Below, piece after piece: positions 1 to 9,760 of a stretch of 64,000 nt of DNA. Every line of letters begins with the position of its first letter. Position 1 is the stretch's first letter. The notes below the pieces were generated by a model. The model searched no databases. It was not told the origin of the DNA and was given only the letters and a program-made list of their open reading frames with translations. The stretch is from Bacteroidaceae bacterium (GTDB taxonomy: Bacteria > Bacteroidota > Bacteroidia > Bacteroidales > Bacteroidaceae), in NCBI GenBank assembly GCA_017416805.1, contig JAFQBB010000026.1:1-64000 (forward strand), in the 5' to 3' direction. A program made the position numbers and the translations under genes.

Positions 1-24
1 GTTATACTATCCATACCTTTGAAA

Positions 25-120
25 TTTGTCACAAAAATACGGCAAATTTGTGACACAGCAAAGGAAATTCACTTAAAACCTCCAAAAGATTTGTCACAAA
101 AATACCGAAAGTTTGTGACA
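25..120. repeat. Two 31-bp repeats, each an inverted repeat TGTCACAAA/TTTGTGACA
   Basis: Copies lie at 25-55 and 90-120 and differ at only a few central positions. Each has 9-bp arms (TGTCACAAA and TTTGTGACA) around an 11-bp A-rich spacer. Paired dyads 65 bp apart look like a double operator, but no promoter or gene start is visible next to them inside the window, so the target gene may lie to the left of base 1. Confidence 0.7.
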
Positions 121-196
121 AGGCACAAAAAATGAGTAAGAAACGACATCACGCAGTCTCTTACCCGACCATATGTATAACTACAAAACCATCAGT

Positions 197-310
197 CTAT
201 CTTCTCATTCGCTCCAATTCATCGTCACGTCTCATCTTCTCGTTCAGCTTCACCTGCATCTTGTCGAGGAAGTAGGTACGGCTGTCGTTCTTCCTTCGGA
301 AAATAAGAGT
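197..310 (-). pseudogene. Possible C-terminal coding remnant
   Basis: Read on the minus strand, one frame from about 310 to a TAG at 197-199 encodes a charged, protein-like tail (RTYFLDKMQVKLNEKMRRDD, continuing DELERMRR). It has no start codon or ribosome binding site of its own and continues upstream into an AT-rich frame. It could be the remnant of a decayed gene. The family is not recognised and chance is possible. The rest of 1-760 contains only repeats and a terminator. Confidence 0.25.
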
Positions 311-342
311 TAGCGTCCTATCGCTTTACACCTGTTCCGGCA

Positions 343-438
343 AGCTTAAGCGTTATCCAGCCACGCTTAAGCGTTAATGTGGTAACGCTTAAGAGATTTT
401 TCATTTACGCTTAAGCGTTACCAACTTAACGCTTAAGA
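343..438. repeat. Cluster of five CGCTTAAG(CG) palindromes
   Basis: Five copies of the core GCTTAAG occur at about 343-354, 363-375, 383-393, 406-420 and 427-438. Three are extended palindromes close to AACGCTTAAGCGTTA; the other two end in CGCTTAAGAGAT. Spacing is roughly 20-22 bp, close to two helical turns, which suits cooperative protein binding. No neighbouring gene start explains it. Confidence 0.7.
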
Positions 439-517
439 GATATTTCAGCCAGTTTTACAGACTCAAAACACCGATGACTACCAATAATTTACAAAGCCCT
501 TCATTTCCTTTTAAACT

Positions 518-567
518 GTTAACTCCGTTCGCGAACCAGACAAATACGGTTCATGAACGGAGTTAAC
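518..567. repeat. 50-bp inverted repeat, arms GTTAACTCCGTTC / GAACGGAGTTAAC
   Basis: Perfect 13-bp arms at 518-530 and 555-567, with a further GAACC/GGTTC pairing just inside (533-537 and 548-552). It would form a strong cruciform or RNA hairpin, but there is no T-run on either side, so a terminator is not supported. Confidence 0.7.
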
Positions 568-666
568 TGTTCAGACATACACATTATAGTACTTCAAAAT
601 AAATTATTGGTGTCCGACATTCTTTTGATTACCAATGCAACAAAGGTTGAACATCTTGCAGTGTCA

Positions 667-736
667 ACAAAAAAGAGGCGCGGACTTCACAGACTGACAC
701 GATGATTTATCCGTATAATCTGCGAAATCCGCGCCT
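667..736 (-). terminator. Terminator hairpin of the pectin operon
   Basis: On the minus strand, beginning 24 bases after the stop of the glycosidase gene at 761, arms AGGCGCGGA (676-684) and TCCGCGCCT (728-736) form a stem followed by a T-rich tail (complement of 667-675). The sequence resembles the dispersed CGCGGATT palindromes elsewhere in the window, suggesting that family can act as terminators. Confidence 0.6.
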
Positions 737-760
737 GAAGGAATAAGGAATCTCAAACGA

Positions 761-2899
761 TTATGGCATAGGCAACAAGCCTTCCCACTTCACGTTCCAC
801 TTGCCATCTTTGGGGAAGCCGGGAGTGTCCTCGGTGCATCCGTCCCAACCGGCACACATGACGGCCATGGCAGTGAGCAAGCCACCATTACCGGGCAGGT
901 AGAGACGGAGGCGCTTGTCCTGATAGTTGTGTCCGCTCACCAGGCAGGTGTTGGTGCGGTTCTTCATCAACAGGGCATCCACGGCCTTGTCAGGCTCGCC
1001 CACACGGACGGCACACATGGCAATCATCGGATAGTCCCATCCCCAAGTTTCGTCCCAGTTCCACACTTCGAATATCTTGTCGATGGTGTTGTTCATGATT
1101 TCCTTGTCGAGCAGACGGCTCTCGGGATACATACCCAACGCACCGGTCACAGCCGGATGGTCGGAAATGAAACGGATATTGGTGTATGAATCGGTTGCAT
1201 CCTCTGATGCCAGATAGAGCTTGCCTTCAGCATCCTTGGCCAACGGAGAGAGCTTGGCCAACAGGGTGTCCCACTCAGGCACACGGGGCTCACCCATGCG
1301 CTCGCGCCACAACTGGGCGGTGCTGAGACCATAGTGCCAGCTGGAGAGTTCCATAGGAGGATTGACATTCTCTGACGCACGCAGAGTCTCCTGAGCAGCA
1401 ATGATTCCCTTGAGGATATAACGGTCGTTAATGGAATCGTAAGTGGCAAAGGAGTACATGAACTCTGCAGTCTTCTGGATAAGGTCGTAGTAGTTCTTCA
1501 AGACAGCCTCGTCCTTAGTGGCACGATATACCAACTCAGCCAAATGAATCAAGTGAGGCTGTTGCCAGATGAGGAAACTACCCACCTTAGAGGGTGCCTC
1601 CATGGCATCGGGGTCGGTCATCTTCATCCAACGGATACCGTCGAAGCCCTGACGCTCGGCAATCTGACGGGCCACAGGCTCGGCACGATGATACCAGTTG
1701 AGCGTGCGATTGAGCAACTCGGGATGTCCCCACAAGGGGAAATGTGACTGGTGCCACCAGATCATTTCGAGGTGGAACTTGCCGAACCATGAGTTGTAGG
1801 TCAAACCTGTCTCTTGGGGAGGTGTGTCACCAGCGGCCTGAATGGCCATCAAGTACTGGCTGAGCACCACGCGACGCTCCAGTTCGGGAGCACGGGGGTC
1901 GGTACACTCTGAGAAGTCAACCATACCACCGTTTTTCCAGAAACCGTTCCAATAGGCATTAGCCGCCCCCTTTGTTTCGGCAAAAGCAGGCACTTCACCA
2001 TACTCCTCTTCTTGAGATGAATTAGAAGGAGTTTCAAGACGGTATTCACAAGAGAAAGAGAGCGTATCACAAGTCGCACTCAACACAAAGTAGTTTGCCT
2101 CCTTTTCTGTCAATGTCGCATTGCCATCCCATTGAAGCACTACATAATAGACGCTCTCATCAATGACACGCTTCAGTGTAGCACTATTGTCAGTCGAAGC
2201 TACCAACGTGGTCGAATGCTTGTCGTTGGCATTCCAATTGCTGGCATCGTCGCTATGTGCACCTGTGGGGTAAGCATAGCAGAGTTTGATGGCCATAGGT
2301 TCGGTAGCAGCAATCATGGATGACATAATGTCGCGTTCGGGATGACATACGGTTTGTACACTGACGGGCTTGCCGTTCAGTTTATAGCTACTGTTAATCT
2401 GTCCGTTCAGCAGGTCGAGTGTCTGATTCACCTCAGTGAAGGCGTCAAAGCCTGTACCCTCGGGCAACTCCAATCCGACAATACCCAAATGGAGACGATG
2501 AGGATTCACACGATACCAGTTGGCGGCATCGCGCTGACGACCGGCTTCGTTGAACTGAACAGCATAGGGAGCGGGACGACCATGATAATCATAGTCCTTC
2601 AATGTTTCGCAATGGAGCAGGTTTTGCGGATTGGCAAAACTGTGCCATCCCCAATCGCTCTGTGTGCCGAGGGGCACACCTTTGGAATACTCCTTCGGGA
2701 AGGTCTGAAGTCCCGAAGCATCTACCGTAACGGCAAAACCTCCATTACCAACAGAGAGAGACGACAGTGTGTCGAACGCTGTCACATGCGGATTGTTACG
2801 TTCCAACAACGCCTCACGGTCGATGGGGGTCTTTTCACTCTGGCAAGCGGCCAAAGCAAAGATGGCAGCTATACCTACATAAATTATACTTCTTTTCAT
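761..2899 (-). CDS. Lipoprotein, putative (alpha/alpha)6-barrel glycosidase
   Basis: 712 residues. The signal peptide ends in a lipobox LAAC (Cys19), so the protein is probably anchored in a membrane, facing the periplasm or surface. The middle and C-terminal parts have the aromatic-rich, repeated helical look of six-hairpin glycosidases of the GH65/GH95 type: an N-terminal beta-rich region (about 40-300), then a barrel with WFGKFHLEMIWWHQ, WNWDETWGWDYP and a glycine-rich YLPGNGGLL segment near the end. The family is not identified with certainty and the catalytic acids cannot be assigned. It is the last gene of a minus-strand run with PL1 and GH105, so it likely acts on pectin or rhamnogalacturonan oligosaccharides. 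A MITE-like element lies 14 bp upstream of the start, so its expression may be uncoupled from the upstream genes. A terminator follows. Confidence 0.6.
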   Translation of the reverse strand: MKRSIIYVGIAAIFALAACQSEKTPIDREALLERNNPHVTAFDTLSSLSVGNGGFAVTVDASGLQTFPKEYSKGVPLGTQSDWGWHSFANPQNLLHCETLKDYDYHGRPAPYAVQFNEAGRQRDAANWYRVNPHRLHLGIVGLELPEGTGFDAFTEVNQTLDLLNGQINSSYKLNGKPVSVQTVCHPERDIMSSMIAATEPMAIKLCYAYPTGAHSDDASNWNANDKHSTTLVASTDNSATLKRVIDESVYYVVLQWDGNATLTEKEANYFVLSATCDTLSFSCEYRLETPSNSSQEEEYGEVPAFAETKGAANAYWNGFWKNGGMVDFSECTDPRAPELERRVVLSQYLMAIQAAGDTPPQETGLTYNSWFGKFHLEMIWWHQSHFPLWGHPELLNRTLNWYHRAEPVARQIAERQGFDGIRWMKMTDPDAMEAPSKVGSFLIWQQPHLIHLAELVYRATKDEAVLKNYYDLIQKTAEFMYSFATYDSINDRYILKGIIAAQETLRASENVNPPMELSSWHYGLSTAQLWRERMGEPRVPEWDTLLAKLSPLAKDAEGKLYLASEDATDSYTNIRFISDHPAVTGALGMYPESRLLDKEIMNNTIDKIFEVWNWDETWGWDYPMIAMCAVRVGEPDKAVDALLMKNRTNTCLVSGHNYQDKRLRLYLPGNGGLLTAMAVMCAGWDGCTEDTPGFPKDGKWNVKWEGLLPMP

Positions 2900-2913
2900 G
2901 TAATATGTTTTAG

Positions 2914-3142
2914 ATTAAGGTGGGTCCTATAAATTCACTTTGACGGGAAATCGGAGTTTAGCCGAGATGTTTCTGCCAGTCATGGAGGAAGTGTAGCGGG
3001 CTACACGACCGACATGAGTGGCAAAAAGAGCCGGATAAAGCCGATTTAGCGGCAAAAAGATTAAAGTACTCACCATCGTTAATAATCTGTGGGACGAGTT
3101 GATAAGAGCTGTGCTCGAATAATTTATAGGACCCACCTTAAT
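2914..3142. mobile_element. MITE-like element with perfect 22-bp terminal inverted repeats
   Basis: Terminal repeats at 2914-2935 (core AAGGTGGGTCCTATAAATT) and 3121-3142 are exact reverse complements. The 229-bp element has no transposase. The repeats can be read as AGGTGGG...CCCACCT flanked by TA on both sides, or GGTGGG...CCCACC flanked by TTAA, consistent with Tc1/IS630-like or TTAA target use. Inside is a small hairpin GTGTAGC/GCTACAC. It lies between the PL1 gene and the glycosidase gene, immediately 5' of the latter. Confidence 0.8.
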
Positions 3143-3195
3143 TAAATAGCAACAAAAAAAACAGTATGTATCAGAATGCAACCATTTGAATTTTT

Positions 3196-3275
3196 AGGCG
3201 CGGATTACGCGGATTGCACGGATAATTTATAATAAGGTGAATATAAATCCGCGTTAATCCGCGTAACCCGCGCCT
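3196..3275. repeat. Imperfect palindrome of the CGCGGATT family
   Basis: Arms AGGCGCGGATTACGCGGATT (3196-3215) and its near complement ending at 3275 surround an AT-rich loop. It lies 36 bp past the stop of the PL1 gene and could act as its transcript end or stabiliser, though only a short A/T tail follows on the minus strand. Together with the MITE it accounts for most of the 2900-3310 gap. Confidence 0.65.
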
Positions 3276-3310
3276 GATTTTACAGCAATTGCAAACAAGT
3301 TCTTTCGTTT

Positions 3311-6300
3311 TTAATTCTTCACAACGCGAACCACCTTGTTGCCGGCTTTTACCAGATAAAGTCCCTTGGAAAGGTCTGACATACCAATGGTTACCGAACC
3401 GTCTTGCGCTTCCACACTCTTAACCTGTTCACCTGTAAGACTGTATATAACAATCTGGGAATGTGCCGGAGCTGTAACATTCAACTCGTTCTGCACAGCC
3501 AACGGCCAAACAGTCACTTGTTCCTCGCTAAGAGTCTGGTCAACTGAAGTCGATTGTACAACAGTCAAGACACCTGTAGTAAACAATTTGCTGGTATCCC
3601 ACTCCAAGCCCTCACCTGGGATGGCAGGGTCAATGGCAACAACACCTTCACCTGTCACACCTGTCACACCTGCCATATTGAATACAGGAATGATGGTACC
3701 TTTCTTGACATACTCTGCACCACTTTCGAACTCAAGGTTCAATGTAGCTCCATTGATGGCCATAGCTCCCTTTACAGTCAGTTTGCAGGTAGTAGCAACT
3801 CCGGCAGAAATCACCTTGACGGGAACTGAAATGATACCGCCTTCTTCAATGGTCAAGCCTCCATTCAACTTCAATGTATGAGCCGTATTAACCAAAGTAT
3901 CTCCTGACGAGACAATACCACCATTCTTGATTGCAACCGCTCCGGGCACTGTTCCATATCCGGCCAATGTTCCGCCTTTATAAACCGTTACCTTACCTGT
4001 TCCTGTATGATTACCATTGACAATCAGACGACCACCTGTAATCATGGTCGTTCCACTATACTCGTTCTTTCCTGTCAAACGCCAATCACCATTACCTTTC
4101 TTGACAATAGATACTGTTCCAGAATAAGCGCTGTTCAATCCTGCCGGTAAGTTATTGATAACTCCCTGGAAGGTTTCATCCGTATTAGCATCACCTACAG
4201 TCCATGTACACTTAAAGCCTTTGGTATTCTTGCTTGAGCCACAAAGAGAAGTGCCAGCATCGCCCGACAGACCACCAATTTTGTAATTGCCATTGGTATC
4301 CCATCCGGCCATTTTAGCTTTACCCTTCAAATCTACCACACAATTGGCAAAGGGGTCTTTCCCTTTTTGAATGAGCAACAAGTTTTCACCTTTCGAATTG
4401 ACGCCATTAGCTATCAAACGGCCAGAGAACCCGCTCCAATCCCCTTCTATATACTCACGCAGATAGGGGATATTATATTGAAGCGTACCTGTACCAGTTA
4501 CTTTATTTCTAATATAGCAATTACGGTTAGGACTGAAAGAAGATACAGTTCCCTCTACAACTTCTATTGGGAAACTATATGTTTCATACCCCTCTGTTTC
4601 ACCTTTGGTTTTCAGTTCACCACCAGCCAATACCAGCTTAGAAGACTTTCCTAACCCGGCCTTACTAATTTCTGCAGTACTCAAATAGAGTGTACTTCCT
4701 TTCAAAATGGTAGGTCCTGTATATTGGAAGAAATTGGTAGTATTTACAGTCATCTGTCCGTTTCCGTTCAACGTCAATCCACCAACACCTTCGATATGTC
4801 CGTTCATCGTGACAGTAGCCTTGTTGGAAATATTGAACTCTGTCTGATCGTAAGCCAATGCCTGACGGTTGGTTGCAACAGAACTACCGGTGTAATCCCA
4901 TACACCACCATCCCATACCCAATTTTGGGCAAATTCAGAAGAAGCACCGATGGCACTGGCAGTACCGCCATTAGCCAAAGAATTGAATTCGATAGTACCC
5001 TCATGAATGACAGTTTGACCCGTATATGTATTCTTTCCGTTCAGAACCAATGTCCCTTCACCGGTTTTGTTCACTGAAGCTGCACCGCTGATGACTCCCG
5101 TACCGCTGATGGTTGTTGTAGAATCGCCATCCACTACAATGGATACGGGTGATACGGTTTCATTCAAAGTTACCTCCACATTATCCAAGGAGTTGAAAAG
5201 AACCTTAGAACCATCAGTATATACGCCACCCCAGTTAGCAGAAGCAAAGTCCCAAGCACCATCACCTGTACTCCAAGTATAGTCGGGGACATATGTATCA
5301 ATGTCTACCATGTTGATAGCTACCGGTTTGGTTTTCATCGTAAATTCATCGGAATAATCAGAGTAATTTCCATTTTCATCAAAAGCACGCAGACGAATGG
5401 TATAAGCAGTCTCTGCTACAAGATCTTTCAATGTATAATTCTCTGCATCAGCTTCCAAACGAGCAACTTCCTTAAACGAATCACCATCTTTCACTTCTAC
5501 AGCAAGCCCTGTCTCCCCTTCGGTATAATTCAACCATGAGAAATTCAACGACGTTTGAGTAGCTGCCTTCAATTCAAAACAGAAAGGTTTACGCAAATAA
5601 GAATCACGGTCAGCAACGGTAATACCATTAATGTAATTCTCTATATTTGCATAACCATTCTCAGCAATGGTCATGGCATCATCTTTTGCCGGATCGGTAC
5701 CATTGGCACTTTCCCATGCATCAGGCATACCATCACCATCGGTATCAGCTTTCTTATTTCCAGCCCACAAGTTCCAATCTGTCGGTGCGCCAAAAGGAAG
5801 ACTGGTTTCACGGGAAAGAAAACCACCTTTCTTTCCTAAAGAACGGACTTCATTCAGGACGTACCAGTCAGCATAATCTCTATAAGGATAAGATGCACCT
5901 ACCGTAGGAAGTGACTCGTCCAAAAGCGTCTTACCCGACACGATGGGCAATTCATAAGCTTCCATGGGCGAAGTCATGAATGTGGGACCTCCACTGAACT
6001 CACCATTCGGAATCTCATAGGGATCAAAAGTTCCATCCTTGTCCTTATCCTGCCAGTTATCTGTTGCATAGATATGGAAGTCGGAGTTTGCACCTCCAAA
6101 AGCATTGCCGCCACCACTGGGGCCATTAATGAATAGATTTCCTTGAGCATTGGCATAATGTGTACCTTCAGAATCGCCACCCATAATAAAACAACCATTA
6201 GCCCAATTATAGACAATGTTATTTACATATTGGTTTTTTCCCTTTATTTTAGCGTTTCGGGTACTATTGTCAGCATAAAGATTACGGTAAAGGGTAATGT

Positions 6301-6883
6301 TGTCAGCTTGGACCAATCCACCTGCTGAGTGAGTCAGCAGACCTTGCGAAATAATTGAATTTTGAATGGTAATATTTCCCAATTCTCCTTTACCATCAGG
6401 GCTGATAGAGAAGGTCTCATCTCTACCCCACGATACCGAGAGGTGGTCAAATATCATATTGGTACCATTGGCCACACCAGCTGCATCCTTGCCAGAATCT
6501 CCACCTGCTCCCATACGGAAACGGAGATAACGGACAATACTGTTGCTGGCTCCAGAGAAAGAAACACCGTTTCCATAAACTGTAATACCTTCACCCGGGG
6601 CTGTCTGCCCGGCCACATACAGGTTGTTTGAGAACACCAGACGACTGTTCAGTTTGATAACACCTGCCACGTCAAACACCACAATACGGTTAGGTTTGCT
6701 CACTGCATCACGCAAAGACCCTGTACCACTATCATTCAGATTAGTTACATGGTAAACCGATCCGTTACGGCCACCTACAGCATACTTACCAAAGCCTTCT
6801 GCTCCGGGGAATGCCAACTGTTGTGCTTGAGAAATAGCAAAAGCGCCACCAAGCAACAAACTCATTAGTAAAGTTTTCTTCAT
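3311..6883 (-). CDS. Secreted multidomain pectate lyase (PL1) with FnIII, beta-strand repeats and T9SS-like tail
   Basis: 1190 residues. A signal peptide (cleavage near SQAQ, residue 21) precedes a parallel beta-helix pectate lyase domain (about 22-380). It opens with FPGAEGFGKYAVGGR and LNDSGTGSLRDAV, typical of the PL1 subfamily in Bacteroides, and contains FDHLSVSWGRDE. Next come a calcium-binding DTDGDGMPDAWE motif (about 379), a fibronectin type III domain (about 436-518), and a long glycine/threonine-rich region. That region has autotransporter-associated beta-strand repeats near 608 (GEGTLVLNGKNTYTG), 705 and 930. From about 1113 the C-terminus resembles a type IX secretion sorting domain (IYSLTGEQVKSV, LSKGLYLVK). 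It should cleave de-esterified homogalacturonan by beta-elimination at or outside the cell surface. It lies 66 bp downstream of the GH105 gene in the same direction and is probably co-transcribed with it. Confidence 0.85.
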   Translation of the reverse strand: MKKTLLMSLLLGGAFAISQAQQLAFPGAEGFGKYAVGGRNGSVYHVTNLNDSGTGSLRDAVSKPNRIVVFDVAGVIKLNSRLVFSNNLYVAGQTAPGEGITVYGNGVSFSGASNSIVRYLRFRMGAGGDSGKDAAGVANGTNMIFDHLSVSWGRDETFSISPDGKGELGNITIQNSIISQGLLTHSAGGLVQADNITLYRNLYADNSTRNAKIKGKNQYVNNIVYNWANGCFIMGGDSEGTHYANAQGNLFINGPSGGGNAFGGANSDFHIYATDNWQDKDKDGTFDPYEIPNGEFSGGPTFMTSPMEAYELPIVSGKTLLDESLPTVGASYPYRDYADWYVLNEVRSLGKKGGFLSRETSLPFGAPTDWNLWAGNKKADTDGDGMPDAWESANGTDPAKDDAMTIAENGYANIENYINGITVADRDSYLRKPFCFELKAATQTSLNFSWLNYTEGETGLAVEVKDGDSFKEVARLEADAENYTLKDLVAETAYTIRLRAFDENGNYSDYSDEFTMKTKPVAINMVDIDTYVPDYTWSTGDGAWDFASANWGGVYTDGSKVLFNSLDNVEVTLNETVSPVSIVVDGDSTTTISGTGVISGAASVNKTGEGTLVLNGKNTYTGQTVIHEGTIEFNSLANGGTASAIGASSEFAQNWVWDGGVWDYTGSSVATNRQALAYDQTEFNISNKATVTMNGHIEGVGGLTLNGNGQMTVNTTNFFQYTGPTILKGSTLYLSTAEISKAGLGKSSKLVLAGGELKTKGETEGYETYSFPIEVVEGTVSSFSPNRNCYIRNKVTGTGTLQYNIPYLREYIEGDWSGFSGRLIANGVNSKGENLLLIQKGKDPFANCVVDLKGKAKMAGWDTNGNYKIGGLSGDAGTSLCGSSKNTKGFKCTWTVGDANTDETFQGVINNLPAGLNSAYSGTVSIVKKGNGDWRLTGKNEYSGTTMITGGRLIVNGNHTGTGKVTVYKGGTLAGYGTVPGAVAIKNGGIVSSGDTLVNTAHTLKLNGGLTIEEGGIISVPVKVISAGVATTCKLTVKGAMAINGATLNLEFESGAEYVKKGTIIPVFNMAGVTGVTGEGVVAIDPAIPGEGLEWDTSKLFTTGVLTVVQSTSVDQTLSEEQVTVWPLAVQNELNVTAPAHSQIVIYSLTGEQVKSVEAQDGSVTIGMSDLSKGLYLVKAGNKVVRVVKN

Positions 6884-6949
6884 ATATATATGGTTTTATT
6901 TGTTATCTATATACCTTAATTTTATTATAAGGAAAGAACTTACAGATGT

Positions 6950-8119
6950 TTACAGCCCCAATTCTATACATCCCATAATGAAGGGACCTGTAGCCTTGGC
7001 ATCATTATCACGCATTTTTTCACCTATGTAATATTCAAAACTGCCATCGCGATAGGGATTTCCTCCAAGACCGCCCACTTGACAACAACGGGTAAGACTA
7101 AGTGTACCATCTTCCAATTCGACCAACAAGTTTTTCTTCAACCCTTCAAAGGCCTTCATGGCAATTTTACGATATTTCTTATCAATGTATCCTTTGTTCA
7201 CGGCCTTGGCATAAGCATACATGAATTGGGTTGTCACAGATGCTTCCGGGAAGTTTCCCTCACGTTCAGGACAATCCATTACCTGATACCACAAACCATC
7301 GCGCTGATAGTTGGGCAACACCTCTGCCAATCCTTGAATATAACCGATGATGGTATCGCGTCCTTCATGTCCTTCGGGAACAAAATCCAGAATATCCACC
7401 ATGGCCATAAACCACCAGCCTATACTTCTGCCCCAAAAATTCGGAGAATGACCTGTCTCTGGATTGGCCCAACGCTGACGACGGCTTTCATCCCAAGCAT
7501 GATGATACAGTCCAGTTTTTGCGTCATAAGTATGTAAATGGCACAACTTCACCTGATTCACAGCTTCATCAATCCATTCGGGTTTGTTGAAAGTGGCTCC
7601 ATATTGTGCCAAAAAGGGTGAAGCCATATAAAGGCCGTCAAGCCACATCTGGTGCTGATAGATCAACTTGTGCCAATAACCTCCATCGCAAGTCCGGGGA
7701 TGGTTCTTCATCTGCTTGATAAGGATATCCATCGCTTTGCGATATTTCTGATCACCCGTCTGCTTGTAAATATCAAAAAGGACCTTACCTGAATTGATAA
7801 AATCTATATTATACGTTTCAGGAGTATATTTATGAATGGTTCCATCACTATAAATTATACTATCAGCCCATTGATGTACATAATCGTAATATTTGCTGTC
7901 ACCTGTCTGTTTCCAAACTTTCAGCATGGCGCAGCACCCTACTCCTTGGGCATAACCAAAGAAAAGGCGTTTACCGTGATCAAGTTGCCACGCTTCGGGG
8001 AAACGTGCCATCTCGGAATCAGCAAACCATTGACTGTATTTTTTCTCCTGAGCAGGAAGAGCAAGTACGCCACATACTATTGCCAGGAAAAGAATCCATA
8101 GTGTTTTTTCGTTTTTCAT
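6950..8119 (-). CDS. GH105 unsaturated rhamnogalacturonyl/galacturonyl hydrolase
   Basis: I chose the ATG at 8119 (389 residues) because it starts a clean signal peptide (MKNEKTLWILFLAIVCGVLA, cleaved near LPAQ). The longer frame to 8188 adds a charged tail that does not fit secretion. The (alpha/alpha)6 barrel shows GH105 hallmarks: MWLDGLYMASPF (candidate catalytic Asp near 157), HAWDESRRQRWA (about 206) and FWGRSIGWWFMA (about 230). The family removes the 4,5-unsaturated uronate left at the non-reducing end by lyases, so it works directly on products of the downstream PL1. It is the first gene of the minus-strand pectin operon. A perfect palindrome 66 bp upstream is a candidate control site. 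Confidence 0.9.
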   Translation of the reverse strand: MKNEKTLWILFLAIVCGVLALPAQEKKYSQWFADSEMARFPEAWQLDHGKRLFFGYAQGVGCCAMLKVWKQTGDSKYYDYVHQWADSIIYSDGTIHKYTPETYNIDFINSGKVLFDIYKQTGDQKYRKAMDILIKQMKNHPRTCDGGYWHKLIYQHQMWLDGLYMASPFLAQYGATFNKPEWIDEAVNQVKLCHLHTYDAKTGLYHHAWDESRRQRWANPETGHSPNFWGRSIGWWFMAMVDILDFVPEGHEGRDTIIGYIQGLAEVLPNYQRDGLWYQVMDCPEREGNFPEASVTTQFMYAYAKAVNKGYIDKKYRKIAMKAFEGLKKNLLVELEDGTLSLTRCCQVGGLGGNPYRDGSFEYYIGEKMRDNDAKATGPFIMGCIELGL

Positions 8120-8184
8120 GAGAATTTTATTGTTTATTTGTCTCAAAATATTGAGGATATTGACATCTTTGTCATAAATAATGT

Positions 8185-8207
8185 ACAAAGAAAATCATTT
8201 TCTTTGT
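8185..8207. promoter_or_regulatory. Perfect 23-bp palindrome upstream of the pectin operon
   Basis: ACAAAGAAAAT and ATTTTCTTTGT flank a single central base. It lies 66 bp 5' of the GH105 start, where an operator for a sugar-responsive regulator would be expected. A second short dyad (TGACA/TGTCA) is at about 8160-8174. No regulator gene is in the window. Confidence 0.5.
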
Positions 8208-8350
8208 TAAATAAGGAATTAGCCTACTAATTCTTCATGTTTTTAACCGTTATTAACGGAAAATTGAAGAAAATTCTGCAAATATTCTACTTTTATCTCT
8301 CTTTGTTGTGTGCGATAACAGGCAGTAAAAAATAGAGTCCGGAAGTGAAC

Positions 8351-8457
8351 TATAGTTCATTTGTCAAGCCGCTTATAGTTCACTTCCCAAGCCGCTTATA
8401 GTTCACTTAGGGTAGCCGTAAGTATTTCACTTGGGTAAGCCGTAAGTATTTCACTCC
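8351..8457. repeat. Four to five imperfect 23-26-bp direct repeats
   Basis: Units run TATAGTTCACTT-CCC-AAGCCGCT, shifting to TATTTCACTT-GGGTAAGCCGTAAG. Two 23-bp copies are followed by 26- and 24-bp copies and a partial one. Each unit contains a TTCACTT core. The array is in the gap between gapA (3' end at 8607) and the pectin operon (5' end at 8119). Apart from the palindrome and the gapA terminator I see nothing else in that gap. Confidence 0.65.
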
Positions 8458-8547
8458 GGATGCAGTATATTATTCACTTAATCAGCTGTGAATTATCCAT
8501 TTAAGCAATAATAAGTAGGTTGCTTAGGTAGTCGTAAGCAGTCCTCC

Positions 8548-8579
8548 AAAAAAAAGGGCCACGGAAAAACCGCAGCCCC
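8548..8579 (-). terminator. Terminator of gapA
   Basis: On the minus strand, 28 bases after the stop codon, a GGGGCTGCGG / CCGTGGCCC stem (with two G-U pairs) and a TTTTT loop is followed by a run of eight or nine T. Typical Rho-independent terminator. Confidence 0.85.
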
Positions 8580-8606
8580 AATTTATTATCAAAGAACAGT
8601 CTTGGA

Positions 8607-9626
<1,020 letters not shown>

Positions 9627-9704
9627 TTAATTTTTAAGAATGTTATAACTAAGCTTAAAATCTCTTTTCCAACATTTTACGAAGGGCCTCACCCTAACGC
9701 GGTG

Positions 9705-9712
9705 CAAAATTA
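9705..9712 (-). promoter_or_regulatory. Bacteroidetes -7 box for gapA (TAATTTTG)
   Basis: Matches TAnnTTTG on the minus strand, 87 bp before the gapA start. A clear -33 TTTG at the right distance is not obvious. Confidence 0.5.
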
Positions 9713-9760
9713 CAAAAATGTTTTTAAATACACACCATTTTCAGTGACAAATATCAATAA

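Noticed and set aside
2927-3181. 84-residue minus-strand frame as a transposase fragment
   Set aside because: It spans the MITE including its terminal repeat and shows no DDE or helix-turn-helix motif.
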